Part shown: piece after piece, positions 1-11,279 of the stretch
Position numbering within the stretch: position 1 is the stretch's first letter
Layout of the letters: every line of letters begins with the position of its first letter
From: Tautonia rosea
Lineage (GTDB): Bacteria; Planctomycetota; Planctomycetia; Isosphaerales; Isosphaeraceae
Assembly (NCBI RefSeq): GCF_012958305.1
Contig: NZ_JABBYO010000005.1
Location: 310,001 to 374,000, forward strand
Direction of reading: 5' to 3'
Length of the DNA stretch: 64,000 nt
Position numbers and translations under genes: made by a program
The notes under the pieces: generated by a model
Seen by the model: only the letters and a program-made list of their open reading frames with translations
What the model was told of the DNA's origin: nothing
Database searches by the model: none

Positions 1-314
1 GTCGAAGGAAAGGCCATGTCCGGCGTCATCGTTCCGACGACCAGCAGGTCGACCTCTCCCGGATCGCACCCCGCATCGGCGAGACAACGCTCCGCCGCGG
101 CGATTCCAAGATCACTCGTGGCCTGATGGGGTGGAGCGAATCGGCGTTCATGGATGCCGGTGCGGTTGACGATCCATTCCGGATCGAACCCCAGCATCTC
201 GAACAGGTCGTGGTTGGTGACGACCCGCTCCGGGACATACCGACCGCTCCCCAGGATTTGCACCCCGCGCAGCGAACGGATGGGGGCATCGGTCTGAGAT
301 TGGCCTGTGCTCAT
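1..314 (-). CDS. fabH: 3-oxoacyl-ACP synthase III (FabH), N-terminal part only
   Basis: This is the initiating ketoacyl synthase of type II fatty acid synthesis, which condenses acetyl-CoA with malonyl-ACP in the cytoplasm. Translating the reverse complement from the ATG at 312-314 gives about 104 residues before the window edge. They contain the FabH N-terminal landmarks: 'ILGSGRYVPERVVTN', a 'DPEWIVNRTGI' stretch followed by ERR, and a 'DLLVVGTMTPD' strand. The catalytic Cys, normally near residue 112, lies just outside the window, so catalytic competence cannot be checked. The gene is divergent from the small gene at 609. The family call is firm; distinction from FabH-like paralogues such as PqsD or DarB types is not possible from this fragment. 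Confidence 0.9.
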   Translation of the reverse strand, partial: MSTGQSQTDAPIRSLRGVQILGSGRYVPERVVTNHDLFEMLGFDPEWIVNRTGIHERRFAPPHQATSDLGIAAAERCLADAGCDPGEVDLLVVGTMTPDMAFPS

Positions 315-608
315 GGGCGACGGCGTCGATCGGTATGATTCGAAAAGGGGAGATGCGAGACGATGGCAGACGCCTCGCGTTGCGGCTCTATTCTTGTCGT
401 GGGAATGCGTTCCGCTGCGTTCCCCGTCCCACCGACCCGACATGACGCGGCACGACCTGGGCCTGGCGGCGGCGATCGGTTCCAGGGCACGTCGGGAGAT
501 CATGAAGCAAGACGAGGGGATTCGAAGCGTACAACCTCCAGACGACCGGGATGTGAGGCGACTATACTCAACCTCGCCCAACCTGACTATACCAAAGCGT
601 GATCTCCC

Positions 609-1058
609 ATGCCCGAACACCTGATCCGACTCCGAGGCCCGTGGGAACTCCGGACTTCGACCGATTCCAGCGCCCCATCGGCCCGCGTTGTTCTGCCCAC
701 AGAGTCCCTTCCCGTGACCGAGCAACCCATCGTCCTCCTGAGACACTTTGGACGACCGGCTCGGGTGTCTGAATCGCCTTCCTGCCGGCTACGCTGCGAG
801 TCGGTCCCGGGTGTGTTCCGAATTCGACTGAACGGCGAACTGTTGACCGAGCGATCTTCCTCGGACCCTTACTCGACCGATCCGATCGAGGTTCCCATTC
901 CCGGCCCTCTTCGTCTTCGCAACCAGCTTGAGTTGTCCGTCCTGCCCCCCGCGGACCATTTCCCCTCCTCTGCTCAGCCCTGGGGCTCCATTCTCCTGGT
1001 GTTCGAGGAGGACACTCAACGCCCCTGTGTTGACGAATCCGCTCGTCTGACGCGATGA
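609..1058 (+). CDS. Small beta-rich protein of unknown function
   Basis: A 149-residue protein I do not recognise by name. Its central part alternates beta-strand-like segments: 'VPGVFRIRLNGELLTER', then a proline-bounded strand, then 'RNQLELSVLPP'. This pattern resembles the jelly-roll sugar-binding module at the front of family 2 glycoside hydrolases, where an 'xNGxxL...RNxLxxxV' signature is common. There is no signal peptide or catalytic motif. It lies 58 bp upstream of the membrane protein at 1117 on the same strand, so the two may be cotranscribed. The frame is supported by GC-rich third positions; the function is unknown. Confidence 0.6.
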   Translation: MPEHLIRLRGPWELRTSTDSSAPSARVVLPTESLPVTEQPIVLLRHFGRPARVSESPSCRLRCESVPGVFRIRLNGELLTERSSSDPYSTDPIEVPIPGPLRLRNQLELSVLPPADHFPSSAQPWGSILLVFEEDTQRPCVDESARLTR

Positions 1059-1116
1059 TGACCTTTTTCCGCCCCGTTCCGTCCCACGGGCCGGACCCTG
1101 TATTGATGTAAGCATC

Positions 1117-1920
1117 ATGGACGTCGAGCACCAATCGCTTGCCCCCCGCTACTGGCTGTGTACCGCCGGCTTCTGGATTGCGGGTGCAGCGCTCGGCCTC
1201 TTGTGCCTGAGCGCCGCGATCATGTTGTGGATCCTTCTGACCTGGGATCAACGACTCCTCATGGTGATGAGGCAACCTTGGTTCACCTGGACAGTTGAGT
1301 TACCAATCACCCTCGGCGCCTTGCTCGGTTCCTATTTGCTTTGGGGACGCTGGACCGATTCCCACTGGCAACGCCGGGCGGGTCTCCTCGTCCTCCTGAA
1401 CCTGTTCGACTCGATCCACTGGGGCATTTCTCAGGCGGGGATGATGGGCATTCCGGTCGGGGCGATGGGCCACGAGTGGTTGCTTCACAATGCCGTCCTG
1501 ATTTTTGGTTGGCTTGAGTTTTATCTGTTCGCCAGTCTCTCGGCCGAGGTGGCCTCGCACCTCGGCATGAAGGCCGCACCAGACGCCGGCCGCACTGCTC
1601 GCCAATTTTCGATGTTTGGCTTGATCGTCTCTTTGATTTACTTCGTCACCCAGACCCGATGGGGTGGCGGATGGCCCCTGATCGCTGGTCCCAGGCCCAA
1701 TCTGGCCGAGGCCTTGATGTATCTCGGCGTGACCTTCCTGCGAGTCATCGCTTCGCTTCAGGTGGCAACGCTCTGTCTCATTGCCGGGGTTGCCTGCCGA
1801 CGTACCGCTCGGGCGTTAGCGGCCGAGGAGCAAGAGCGGATCGAGTCTGCTTCCTCGCACCCGTTCAGTCATGCCGATTTCGATCGCAGTGTCATGCCCG
1901 ATGATCGGGATGCCTGGTGA
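1117..1920 (+). CDS. Polytopic membrane protein of unknown function
   Basis: A 267-residue protein with about five to six hydrophobic segments: near residues 13-40, 58-78, 88-105, 125-145, 163-180 and 200-226. The loop between the third and fourth segments carries an unusual density of His and Trp ('SIHWGISQAG' followed shortly by 'GHEWLLHN'), which could be metal or heme ligands, but this is inference. The C-terminal 40 residues are charged and cytosolic-looking. It is followed 160 bp later on the same strand by the cobalamin-binding protein at 2081. I cannot assign a family. Confidence 0.7.
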   Translation: MDVEHQSLAPRYWLCTAGFWIAGAALGLLCLSAAIMLWILLTWDQRLLMVMRQPWFTWTVELPITLGALLGSYLLWGRWTDSHWQRRAGLLVLLNLFDSIHWGISQAGMMGIPVGAMGHEWLLHNAVLIFGWLEFYLFASLSAEVASHLGMKAAPDAGRTARQFSMFGLIVSLIYFVTQTRWGGGWPLIAGPRPNLAEALMYLGVTFLRVIASLQVATLCLIAGVACRRTARALAAEEQERIESASSHPFSHADFDRSVMPDDRDAW

Positions 1921-1960
1921 GCGATCCCTCCACGAACTCGTCCTCCTCTGGCTTTCGTGC

Positions 1961-1988
1961 TTGATCGCCTTGTACCTCGGTTTAGGAT
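1961..1988 (+). promoter_or_regulatory. Possible sigma70-type promoter for the cobalamin-binding protein
   Basis: TTGATC at 1961-1966 and TAGGAT at 1983-1988 are separated by 16 bases in the gap between the membrane protein and the cobalamin-binding protein. The match is weak, and it was noticed by eye rather than scored. Confidence 0.25.
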
Positions 1989-2080
1989 AGTCTGGAGAGG
2001 CGAGAAGTGTGCAAGAGCGCAGAGGGATGGATCGCCCCAGGTGCGATCATTTGAGTTCCCCAGATCTGAGGGGGTTCGAG

Positions 2081-2755
2081 ATGACGACAACGGCGCAAAC
2101 GCCCCCTCACCTTGCCTATTTTGAACGCCTGGTCCAGCTCGATCGGCCTGGAGCCATGACTCTGGTCGAGCGCTTCCTCCTCGAGCGAGACGGAGACGTG
2201 GCGAGCCTCTACGACGAGGTGCTCGTCCCTGCCCTCATTCACACCGGGCAGGAATGGCAAGAAGACCGGATCAGCGTGGCACACGAGCACTACATCAGTG
2301 AGGTCACGCGAGACCTGATCCTCCGCCACGGCCCCCGCATTTGGGCAAGCCCCGACGCCATCAGAGGCACCGCAGTGGCATGTTGCGCTCCTCACGAACG
2401 CCATGTCCTGGGTCTGATGATGGCCTCCGACATCCTCCGTGCTGCGGGCCTGGAAGTCCACTTGCTGGGCGAGGGAGCTCCTTCCGAATCCATTCGAGAC
2501 TTTGTGGCCGAGTTTCGGGCTGATGTCCTCGCCCTTTCTGTGTCGCTTCCCGAGCATCTCGACGAGGCCGCCTGGCTCATCGAGCAGAGTCGGTCCGTCC
2601 GCCCCTCCTTGCTGGTGCTCGCTGGGGGGCGAGCCCTCTCCCATCTCGACGATCCCGCTTCCCGAGTTGGAGCAGACTTCGTGGCGTGCGATCTCCGAGC
2701 ATTGCACCGGCAGCTCCCATCCTTGTTGCGCGGTCGGCTCCCATCGCCTTCCTGA
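2081..2755 (+). CDS. Stand-alone cobalamin-binding protein, CarH/LitR photosensor-like
   Basis: A 224-residue protein made only of a helical cap and a Rossmann-type B12-binding domain. The cap carries W59-x9-E69-H70, the signature that in CarH/LitR photoreceptors holds adenosylcobalamin. The Rossmann part carries E106-x-H108-x-x-G111, the base-off lower-ligand motif in its Glu variant, followed by 'VHLLGEGAP' and 'VLALSVSLPEH' strands. CarH family repressors normally have an N-terminal MerR helix-turn-helix, which is absent here. The ATG at 2081 is preferred over one at 2009 because a GAGGGGG run sits about 9 bases upstream and the extra 24 residues look non-conserved. Likely roles are a light or B12 sensor acting through a partner; a corrinoid methyl-carrier protein is the alternative. 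Confidence 0.85.
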   Translation: MTTTAQTPPHLAYFERLVQLDRPGAMTLVERFLLERDGDVASLYDEVLVPALIHTGQEWQEDRISVAHEHYISEVTRDLILRHGPRIWASPDAIRGTAVACCAPHERHVLGLMMASDILRAAGLEVHLLGEGAPSESIRDFVAEFRADVLALSVSLPEHLDEAAWLIEQSRSVRPSLLVLAGGRALSHLDDPASRVGADFVACDLRALHRQLPSLLRGRLPSPS

Positions 2756-2946
2756 TCCCTGGCATCGGTAGCATCCTCATCATCAGAACGTGATTGCTCC
2801 GTTGCCGAACCGTGTGGGTCCTGCCTCGCGTGCTAGGCTTCGATTGGCTTCTCCCGCCACCGGCCTGGCGTGTTTGGCTCGCTGATGACGACCTCCCGCC
2901 GATGGGTCGGGATTGAGTTGCACCTCCGATCCGAGAGACTGCTCCC

Positions 2947-3825
2947 ATGCCCCGAAGCGGCATTCCGGTCGATCAACTTCTTCAGGGCGACTGCGTCGAG
3001 GCCATGGCCTCACTGCCCGACTCCTGCGTCTCGCTTGCCTTTGCCGACCCTCCCTTCAATATCGGCTACGAGTACGACATCTACCAGGATGCTCGCAAGG
3101 CCGACGAGTACCTCGACTGGTCGCTCCAGTGGGGCCGTCAGGTCGTTCGCCTTCTGAAGCCGACAGGGACCTTCTGGCTGGCAATCGGCGATGAGTTTGC
3201 CGCCGAGTTAAAAGTGCTCTTTCACCGAGAGCTGAAGCTCCACCTGCGAAGCTGGGTCATCTGGTACTACACCTTCGGCGTTCACTGCGCCCGGAAGTTC
3301 GCCCGAAGCCACGCCCATCTCTTTTACTTCGTGAAAGATCCTCGTCAGTTCACCTTCCATGACGACGCGGTTCGAGTCCCCTCTGCCCGCCAGTTGATCT
3401 ACGCCGATCGCCGAGCCAATCCCAAGGGGAGGCTTCCCGACGACACCTGGATCCTCCGCCCTCAGGACGTTCCCGAAGGCTTTCAACCCGCCTCCGATAC
3501 CTGGTACATCCCTCGAGTCTGTGGAACCTTCAAGGAACGCGCTGGGTGGCACGGCTGCCAGATGCCCGAGCAAATCCTCGGTCGGATCATCCGAGCCTGT
3601 TCTTCGGAAGGGGATCTGGTGCTCGACCCGTTCGCCGGCAGCGGAACGACCCTTGCCGCGGCTAGAAAGCTCGGTCGCCGCTATCTCGGCTTCGAGCTCT
3701 CTCCTCAGTACGCCGACCGCGCCGAGGCTCGGCTCGCCTCGATTCACCCGGGTGATCCGCTGGAGGGCAGCGACGAACCCTTTGTCACCCCCAGGCGCGT
3801 TCGGGTCTCTCCCGACGGTCGTTAA
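2947..3825 (+). CDS. Orphan DNA methyltransferase, beta class (DPPF)
   Basis: A 292-residue S-adenosylmethionine-dependent DNA methyltransferase. Motif IV (D34-P-P-F37) comes before motif I (D227-P-F-A-G-S-G-T-T235), the beta-class order shared by CcrM-type N6-adenine and some N4-cytosine enzymes. DPPF slightly favours adenine, while N4-cytosine enzymes more often have SPP. The target-recognition region lies between about residues 80 and 210. No restriction endonuclease gene is adjacent, so it is probably an orphan or regulatory methylase. The start at 2947 leads directly into the conserved '[10 protein letters not shown]' strand, so it is credible despite a weak ribosome-binding site. Confidence 0.9.
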   Translation: MPRSGIPVDQLLQGDCVEAMASLPDSCVSLAFADPPFNIGYEYDIYQDARKADEYLDWSLQWGRQVVRLLKPTGTFWLAIGDEFAAELKVLFHRELKLHLRSWVIWYYTFGVHCARKFARSHAHLFYFVKDPRQFTFHDDAVRVPSARQLIYADRRANPKGRLPDDTWILRPQDVPEGFQPASDTWYIPRVCGTFKERAGWHGCQMPEQILGRIIRACSSEGDLVLDPFAGSGTTLAAARKLGRRYLGFELSPQYADRAEARLASIHPGDPLEGSDEPFVTPRRVRVSPDGR

Positions 3826-3870
3826 GGCTGTCAAATTTGGGCGCATTTACTGATTTTTCTGGATCGTTCC

Positions 3871-3923
3871 CCCGAATTTGTGACTGCACCCTATCATTCT
3901 TTCGATGATTAAAGGTGACGGCG
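3871..3923 (+). promoter_or_regulatory. Conserved upstream element, copy A
   Basis: CCCGAATTTGTGACT (3871-3885), then 16 bases, TCGATG (3902-3907), 8 bases, and TGACGGCG (3916-3923). The same blocks in the same order with nearly the same spacing occur at 28422-28474, upstream of an unrelated planctomycete gene. It may be a shared promoter or leader, or the remnant of a dispersed repeat. Confidence 0.45.
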
Positions 3924-4082
3924 GGATCCAAGTTGCTCGTGTGACCCTCACACGAAACTCGTTCCGTCGGATGGGCGATGCTTCGCCCAGTGACCTGCGA
4001 TGCCGCAGCGTCAAGCCGACGCGTCCTCCGCCGATCGTTCGCAGCCCTCCGTTCGGCACCTTTCTTGATTGGAACGATCATC

Positions 4083-4871
4083 ATGGCTCGCACTCCAAAA
4101 CCCCAGCGTGACCCCTCCGACGGCGATCCTCAACCCCGAATCCCACGGACTTCACCTCGGCCGAAGACCGACCTCTCCCTCTTTCTTCAGTATCCGCTCG
4201 GCTCGATGAACGATGCCGCCTTCCGAACAATTTGTGATCAGATCCGAGCTCTGCTCGCTCCCCGGACCGATTTGGAACACCGCGGCATCGACATCATTCT
4301 CTGGACCTTCGAGCGGGTCCGCAGGGCTTACGCGGCGCTTGATCAGGGCGTTCCCGGAGCAAATCACTACCTGAAAACCATGCTCGCCTCGTTCCGATCC
4401 CGTCAGCAAACCTTCGACTTGCTTCGGTCGATCATTGATTCCGACCCGGATCACCCCAGCTTGAAGTCGCTCCCTCTCCCCGTCGCTCCCTCGAAGTCTC
4501 CTGCCTCGGTGCCTCCACCGCAGGTCCACGCACCCGACCCCACCCCGACCCCGGAAGACGATGACCACGAGATGGACGAGGTCGACGAGATCGAAGCCGC
4601 CGCTCGCGACTGGCGCAGTCGGGTGGCCATGGTCCCGTCGTTCGATCCCCGATGGCCGGTCCTCGATCAGTTCAACCTCCGTGTCGATGACATCCTCTCC
4701 ATGCGCGACCACGGCGTCCCCGAAGACGAAATTCTCGAACGCCACCCCGGCCTGACCTATACCGACCTCGCTTGCTGCTACTCGTGCGAGGCTGACGGCT
4801 ACCGAGGCCCTCTCGAACCCCCCTACCCCGACCACATCACGCTGGTCGTGGACGATCCTGAGTCGGACTGA
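4083..4871 (+). CDS. DUF433 domain protein with planctomycete-type N-terminal region
   Basis: A 262-residue protein in two parts. Residues of roughly 30-130 form a helical region of unknown function, followed by a Pro-rich and acidic linker. The C-terminal third reads as a DUF433 domain: 'FDPRWPVLDQ', 'DILSMRDHGVPEDEIL' and 'ERHPGLTYTDLACCYSC', the winged-helix-like fold often found in antitoxins of VapC-type pairs. No toxin gene is adjacent, so an antitoxin role is not supported by context. The start at 4083 (MARTPKPQ) is preferred; an in-frame ATG at 3978 would add an unconserved Arg-rich leader. The element at 3871 lies upstream. Confidence 0.7.
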   Translation: MARTPKPQRDPSDGDPQPRIPRTSPRPKTDLSLFLQYPLGSMNDAAFRTICDQIRALLAPRTDLEHRGIDIILWTFERVRRAYAALDQGVPGANHYLKTMLASFRSRQQTFDLLRSIIDSDPDHPSLKSLPLPVAPSKSPASVPPPQVHAPDPTPTPEDDDHEMDEVDEIEAAARDWRSRVAMVPSFDPRWPVLDQFNLRVDDILSMRDHGVPEDEILERHPGLTYTDLACCYSCEADGYRGPLEPPYPDHITLVVDDPESD

Positions 4872-4985
4872 CCTCGCCTCCCCCTGAGTTTCTGATCCCC
4901 GACATCGACCCGCCGGAGAGATCTTTCTAAGCCAGGCGGCCAACCTTGTCGGTAGACCAGTATTCCGGCTAGAATCAGGCGATTT

Positions 4986-5038
4986 TCGGGCCGCGGCTCC
5001 TCGATCGAGCGGGATCGAAACGAGGAGCCGCGGCCCGA
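4986..5038. promoter_or_regulatory. Perfect 18-bp hairpin in the carB leader
   Basis: The arms at 4986-5003 and 5021-5038 are perfectly complementary over 18 bp, with a 17-base loop. It ends 65 bases before the carB start and 115 bases after the DUF433 stop. No T-tract follows on either strand, so it is not a classical intrinsic terminator. It may end upstream transcription, stabilise the mRNA, or act in attenuation of carB. Confidence 0.6.
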
Positions 5039-5103
5039 CGCGCGCCGCCAGTCCGTTCTCACGCCGCGTCCCTCCCGCAGCGAAGCGAAGCGAGTCACCG
5101 CCC

Positions 5104-8337
<3,234 letters not shown>

Positions 8338-8391
8338 TCACGATGCCCTGAGAATGGTCCTCCCACTCCCGATCCGAGACGGAGGCGACGA

Positions 8392-8964
8392 ATGAGCCGG
8401 ACTTCGCAAGGCGTGCGAGCGACCGTCGACGACCTGTATCAGATTGATGGGAATGCTGAACTGATCGACGGGAGGATCATCCCGCTCATGCCGACAGGCC
8501 ACCTCCCCAATCAGGTCGCGGGCCGCATCTATCGCCGTCTCGCCGATTTCGTCGATGACCGGGGCACCGGATTCGTCTACACGGACAGTATGGGTTTCAC
8601 CGTGCCGGAACTGGCTTCCAGGCGTGAATCGTTCTCCCCCGACGTCTCCTTCCTCGATGGTGAAGCCCCCGTCAATCGGATGCGATTCGTCGAAGGCCCC
8701 CCCACCTTCGCCGTCGAGGTCCGCAGCGACGTAGATTACGGACCTGCCGCCGACCGCTCCTACGCCGCCAAGCGTGCCGATTACTTCGAGGCCGGCATCC
8801 TCGTCGTCTGGGACATTGACCCCGTTGGCGAGGTCATTCGCTCCTACCGCCACGATCGCCCCGAGGCCCCGACTACCTTCACTCAGGGCCAGATTGCCGA
8901 CGCCGAACCTGCCGTTCCCGGCTGGCGTCTGGAGGTCGATTCCGTCTTCCCTCCTCGGCCCTAG
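8392..8964 (+). CDS. Uma2 family endonuclease-like protein
   Basis: A 190-residue member of the Uma2/DUF820 family, which has a PD-(D/E)xK nuclease fold and is highly multiplied in planctomycetes and cyanobacteria. The visible landmarks are 'AELIDGRIIPLMPTG' at the front, 'SPDVSFLDG' as the first acidic strand, 'FAVEVRSDVDYG' as the second, and 'KRADYFEAGILVVWDID' at the end of the core. GGAGG sits 7 bases before the ATG. Biochemical activity of the family is poorly established. It follows carB after 54 bp on the same strand, but with its own strong ribosome-binding site. Confidence 0.85.
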   Translation: MSRTSQGVRATVDDLYQIDGNAELIDGRIIPLMPTGHLPNQVAGRIYRRLADFVDDRGTGFVYTDSMGFTVPELASRRESFSPDVSFLDGEAPVNRMRFVEGPPTFAVEVRSDVDYGPAADRSYAAKRADYFEAGILVVWDIDPVGEVIRSYRHDRPEAPTTFTQGQIADAEPAVPGWRLEVDSVFPPRP

Positions 8965-9017
8965 CGAACGCTCGTTCGCGTCGGGAAGGAAGCTCGACCC
9001 GTATTCGGGGGTCCCTG

Positions 9018-10070
9018 ATGCCGCCTTCCCTCGCCACCTTTCACGAACAGCGGCATCGCCGCTTCGGCCGATCAAACCCAGAGCGCATGCACCTGGAACT
9101 CTGGGAGTGGATCGTCCGCGAGCGGATCGACCCCGCCGAACTCCGTCAGCACTATGGCCTCGATGCTTATCCCGACAACGGTCCCGACTGGTGCCCGGGT
9201 GATCTTGGCCAGCCCTGCATCGAATTGCCCGACGGCCGAATCCTTCGCGTCGCTGGCGAACACGAAGATTTCTACGATCCCGATTTCTGCATTTATAACC
9301 ACGTTCTCGTCCAGACCCCCGACGACAGGATCGAGATCTACGGCTATCCCCGCGAGGTCTTCCCGCCGACCGACTTCCACACCGCCACGCTTGTCGGCGA
9401 TCGGCTCATCATCATCGGCAACATGGGATACCCCGAGGATCGCCGGCCCGGCACGACCCCTGTCTTCAGCCTCGATCTTCGAACCTACCGCATAGACCCC
9501 GTCTCCACTCACGGCGAGGCTCCCGGCTGGATCTCCTCTCATTCGGCAACGCTCGACTCCCAACGATCAGGCATCACCGTCTCCGGCGGTCGGGTCTGGG
9601 TCGATCCGGAACCGCAAGGCATGCTCAGGCGTATGGTCGATCGCCTCCGACGTGTTCCGCAGTCGCAAGGCATTCTCAAACGCTCGGTTGATGAGTTCCG
9701 TCTCGACCTCACCACCGGCCTTTGGCAGCGCCTGACCGACCGGAGCGACTGGCGCGAATTCGAAATCGAGGTCCCGGAGCGGGTAATTGTCCCTTTCGAA
9801 AAAATCCTATTCTCAAACCTCGATCAAACCCTCCTTCCCTCGCGAATGCAGTTGACGCAGATCCCACTCCCAAAGGACGACCATGTCCTGTCGAGACGAT
9901 TTCTGATCGAGGGGATTGCCGTTCAGACCTCCTGGGAGCTTGACTCAGTTCAGGTCCTGATTGAAGGTTCGCTCCCTCAAAACACGCTCACGCAACTTCT
10001 GAACGATCTGCGCCAAAACCTGATCAACACCTCCGAACTCTCCTCCTGGTTGGTGAGGGAAGTCCGTTGA
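9018..10070 (+). CDS. Kelch-like beta-propeller protein of unknown function
   Basis: A 350-residue cytoplasmic-looking protein. After a charged helical N-terminus, the region from about residue 65 to 200 shows beta-propeller-like repeats: 'LPDGRILRVAGEHEDFYDPDF', truncated here to its core, then 'IEIYGYPREVFPPTDFH', 'DRLIIIGNMGY' and 'SGITVSGGRVWV'. These resemble Kelch or galactose-oxidase-type blades found in uncharacterised bacterial proteins. No signal peptide or catalytic residues are evident. The last 100 residues do not match anything I know. It ends 28 bp before maf on the same strand. Confidence 0.65.
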   Translation: MPPSLATFHEQRHRRFGRSNPERMHLELWEWIVRERIDPAELRQHYGLDAYPDNGPDWCPGDLGQPCIELPDGRILRVAGEHEDFYDPDFCIYNHVLVQTPDDRIEIYGYPREVFPPTDFHTATLVGDRLIIIGNMGYPEDRRPGTTPVFSLDLRTYRIDPVSTHGEAPGWISSHSATLDSQRSGITVSGGRVWVDPEPQGMLRRMVDRLRRVPQSQGILKRSVDEFRLDLTTGLWQRLTDRSDWREFEIEVPERVIVPFEKILFSNLDQTLLPSRMQLTQIPLPKDDHVLSRRFLIEGIAVQTSWELDSVQVLIEGSLPQNTLTQLLNDLRQNLINTSELSSWLVREVR

Positions 10071-10098
10071 CCACTCCCCCTCAAATCGAGCCAAGCCG

Positions 10099-10680
10099 AT
10101 GGACCTGATCCTCGCCAGCACGTCCCCGTACCGTCGTGCCCTGCTCGAACGCCTCGGCCTGCCCTTCCGCTGCCGGGCTCCTGGGGTCGATGAGGACGCG
10201 CTCAAGAACCAGGGGCTCTCCCCCCGAGAACTGGCCGATCGGCTGGCGATCGCCAAGGCCGACGCCGTTGCTCGGCTCGAACCGAATCCCGCCGCAATTG
10301 TGATTGGCTCCGATCAACTCGTCGCCTTCGAAGGGCGGGTCTTGGGTAAGCCGGGTTCGGTTGATCGAGCCGTCGAGCAGCTTCTTTCCCTCTCCGGACG
10401 CGATCATGAGTTGATCACGGCGATGGCCGTGATCCAGGGTTCTCACGTCATTCAACACACCGATGTCGCCCGTCTTCACGTCCGTCCCCTCAGTCAATCC
10501 GAGATCGAACGCTACGTCCTGGCTGATCAGCCGATCGACTGTGCCGGAGCCTACAAGCTCGAATCGCGAGGCATCGTTCTGTTTGAGCAAATCGACTGCG
10601 CCGATCATTCGGCGATCACCGGCCTCCCCTTGATGGCCCTGACGACCATCCTCCGAGATCTCGGCGTTCCCATCCCTTAA
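10099..10680 (+). CDS. Maf family nucleotide pyrophosphatase, YceF-type
   Basis: A 193-residue house-cleaning pyrophosphatase that hydrolyses non-canonical or modified nucleoside triphosphates. It starts 'MDLILASTSPYRRALLERLG', truncated here, matching the Maf nucleotide-binding loop (S-x-S-P-x-R). The acidic pair region is 'APGVDEDAL', and the catalytic Asp segment is 'VIGSDQLVAFEG'. The 'SDQV/L' and 'IDCAGAYKLESRGIVLFE' stretches match YceF, the m7GTP pyrophosphatase branch, better than YhdE, the dTTP/UTP branch, which has a different loop. Substrate preference is inferred from family resemblance. It follows the Kelch-like gene closely. Confidence 0.9.
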   Translation: MDLILASTSPYRRALLERLGLPFRCRAPGVDEDALKNQGLSPRELADRLAIAKADAVARLEPNPAAIVIGSDQLVAFEGRVLGKPGSVDRAVEQLLSLSGRDHELITAMAVIQGSHVIQHTDVARLHVRPLSQSEIERYVLADQPIDCAGAYKLESRGIVLFEQIDCADHSAITGLPLMALTTILRDLGVPIP

Positions 10681-10884
10681 TACCCGCGCCCTTGCTGCAC
10701 CTCCTTGCGCTGTACGCCGGGATATTCGATACAAAACTTCCGTTGCACGCTTGTCACCCGAACTGGTGCTCAGTACACTGATGCCGGGTGTTCAGGTCAA
10801 TCCGGTTTTGCGGGCACTCTATCGCCCAACCTCGCCGAACGACCTAACGGCTGACGTTGAGGGATGCTGCACGGAGGGACAACG

Positions 10885-11148
10885 ATGTCAAGTCTCAGAA
10901 CTCCTGAGTGGTCGCAGTCAGTGGCCCCGCAGATGGTCCGATCGATCCGCCCATCACTTCGCGAAGTCTGCCTCGTCGGATCGGCACAACCAGACGACTC
11001 TCCAGGCGTTGTTCGTCCGTCCGGCGAGGAGATGGTTCCTCATCTCGGCCGCGTCTATCGGGTCGCAGAGGCTCAGGATGCTCGGCCTCGTGACATTCGA
11101 CAGTACCTCCATTTGGTCCCGCTCGTCCCGGCCCCCCTCCGAACCTGA
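10885..11148 (+). CDS. Candidate small protein, function unknown
   Basis: An 87-residue reading frame in an otherwise gene-free 600-bp stretch (10681-11279). It is supported mainly by an excellent ribosome-binding site, GGAGGGA, placed just before the ATG at 10885. The sequence shows no signal peptide, membrane segment or known motif, and codon third positions are only weakly biased, so it could be spurious. I see nothing else in the flanks (10681-10884 and 11149-11279). Confidence 0.3.
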   Translation: MSSLRTPEWSQSVAPQMVRSIRPSLREVCLVGSAQPDDSPGVVRPSGEEMVPHLGRVYRVAEAQDARPRDIRQYLHLVPLVPAPLRT

Positions 11149-11279
11149 ATTCGACCGCTCGGATCAGTGCTTTTCGATGCGACGAAGCTTGATCGGAACA
11201 CGAGGTACTCGGACCTCACCCGTTCAGCCGGGTGGTCAGCGGCCGATTGAGACCGAGGAACGAATGGAGCGGTTCGGTC

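Noticed and set aside
4083-4871. DUF433 protein as antitoxin of a toxin-antitoxin pair
   Set aside because: No PIN-domain or other toxin gene lies next to it, and the long extra N-terminal region is atypical.
8392-8964. Uma2 protein as the restriction partner of the methyltransferase at 2947
   Set aside because: The two genes are separated by carB and the DUF433 gene, and Uma2 proteins are abundant and not known as restriction partners.
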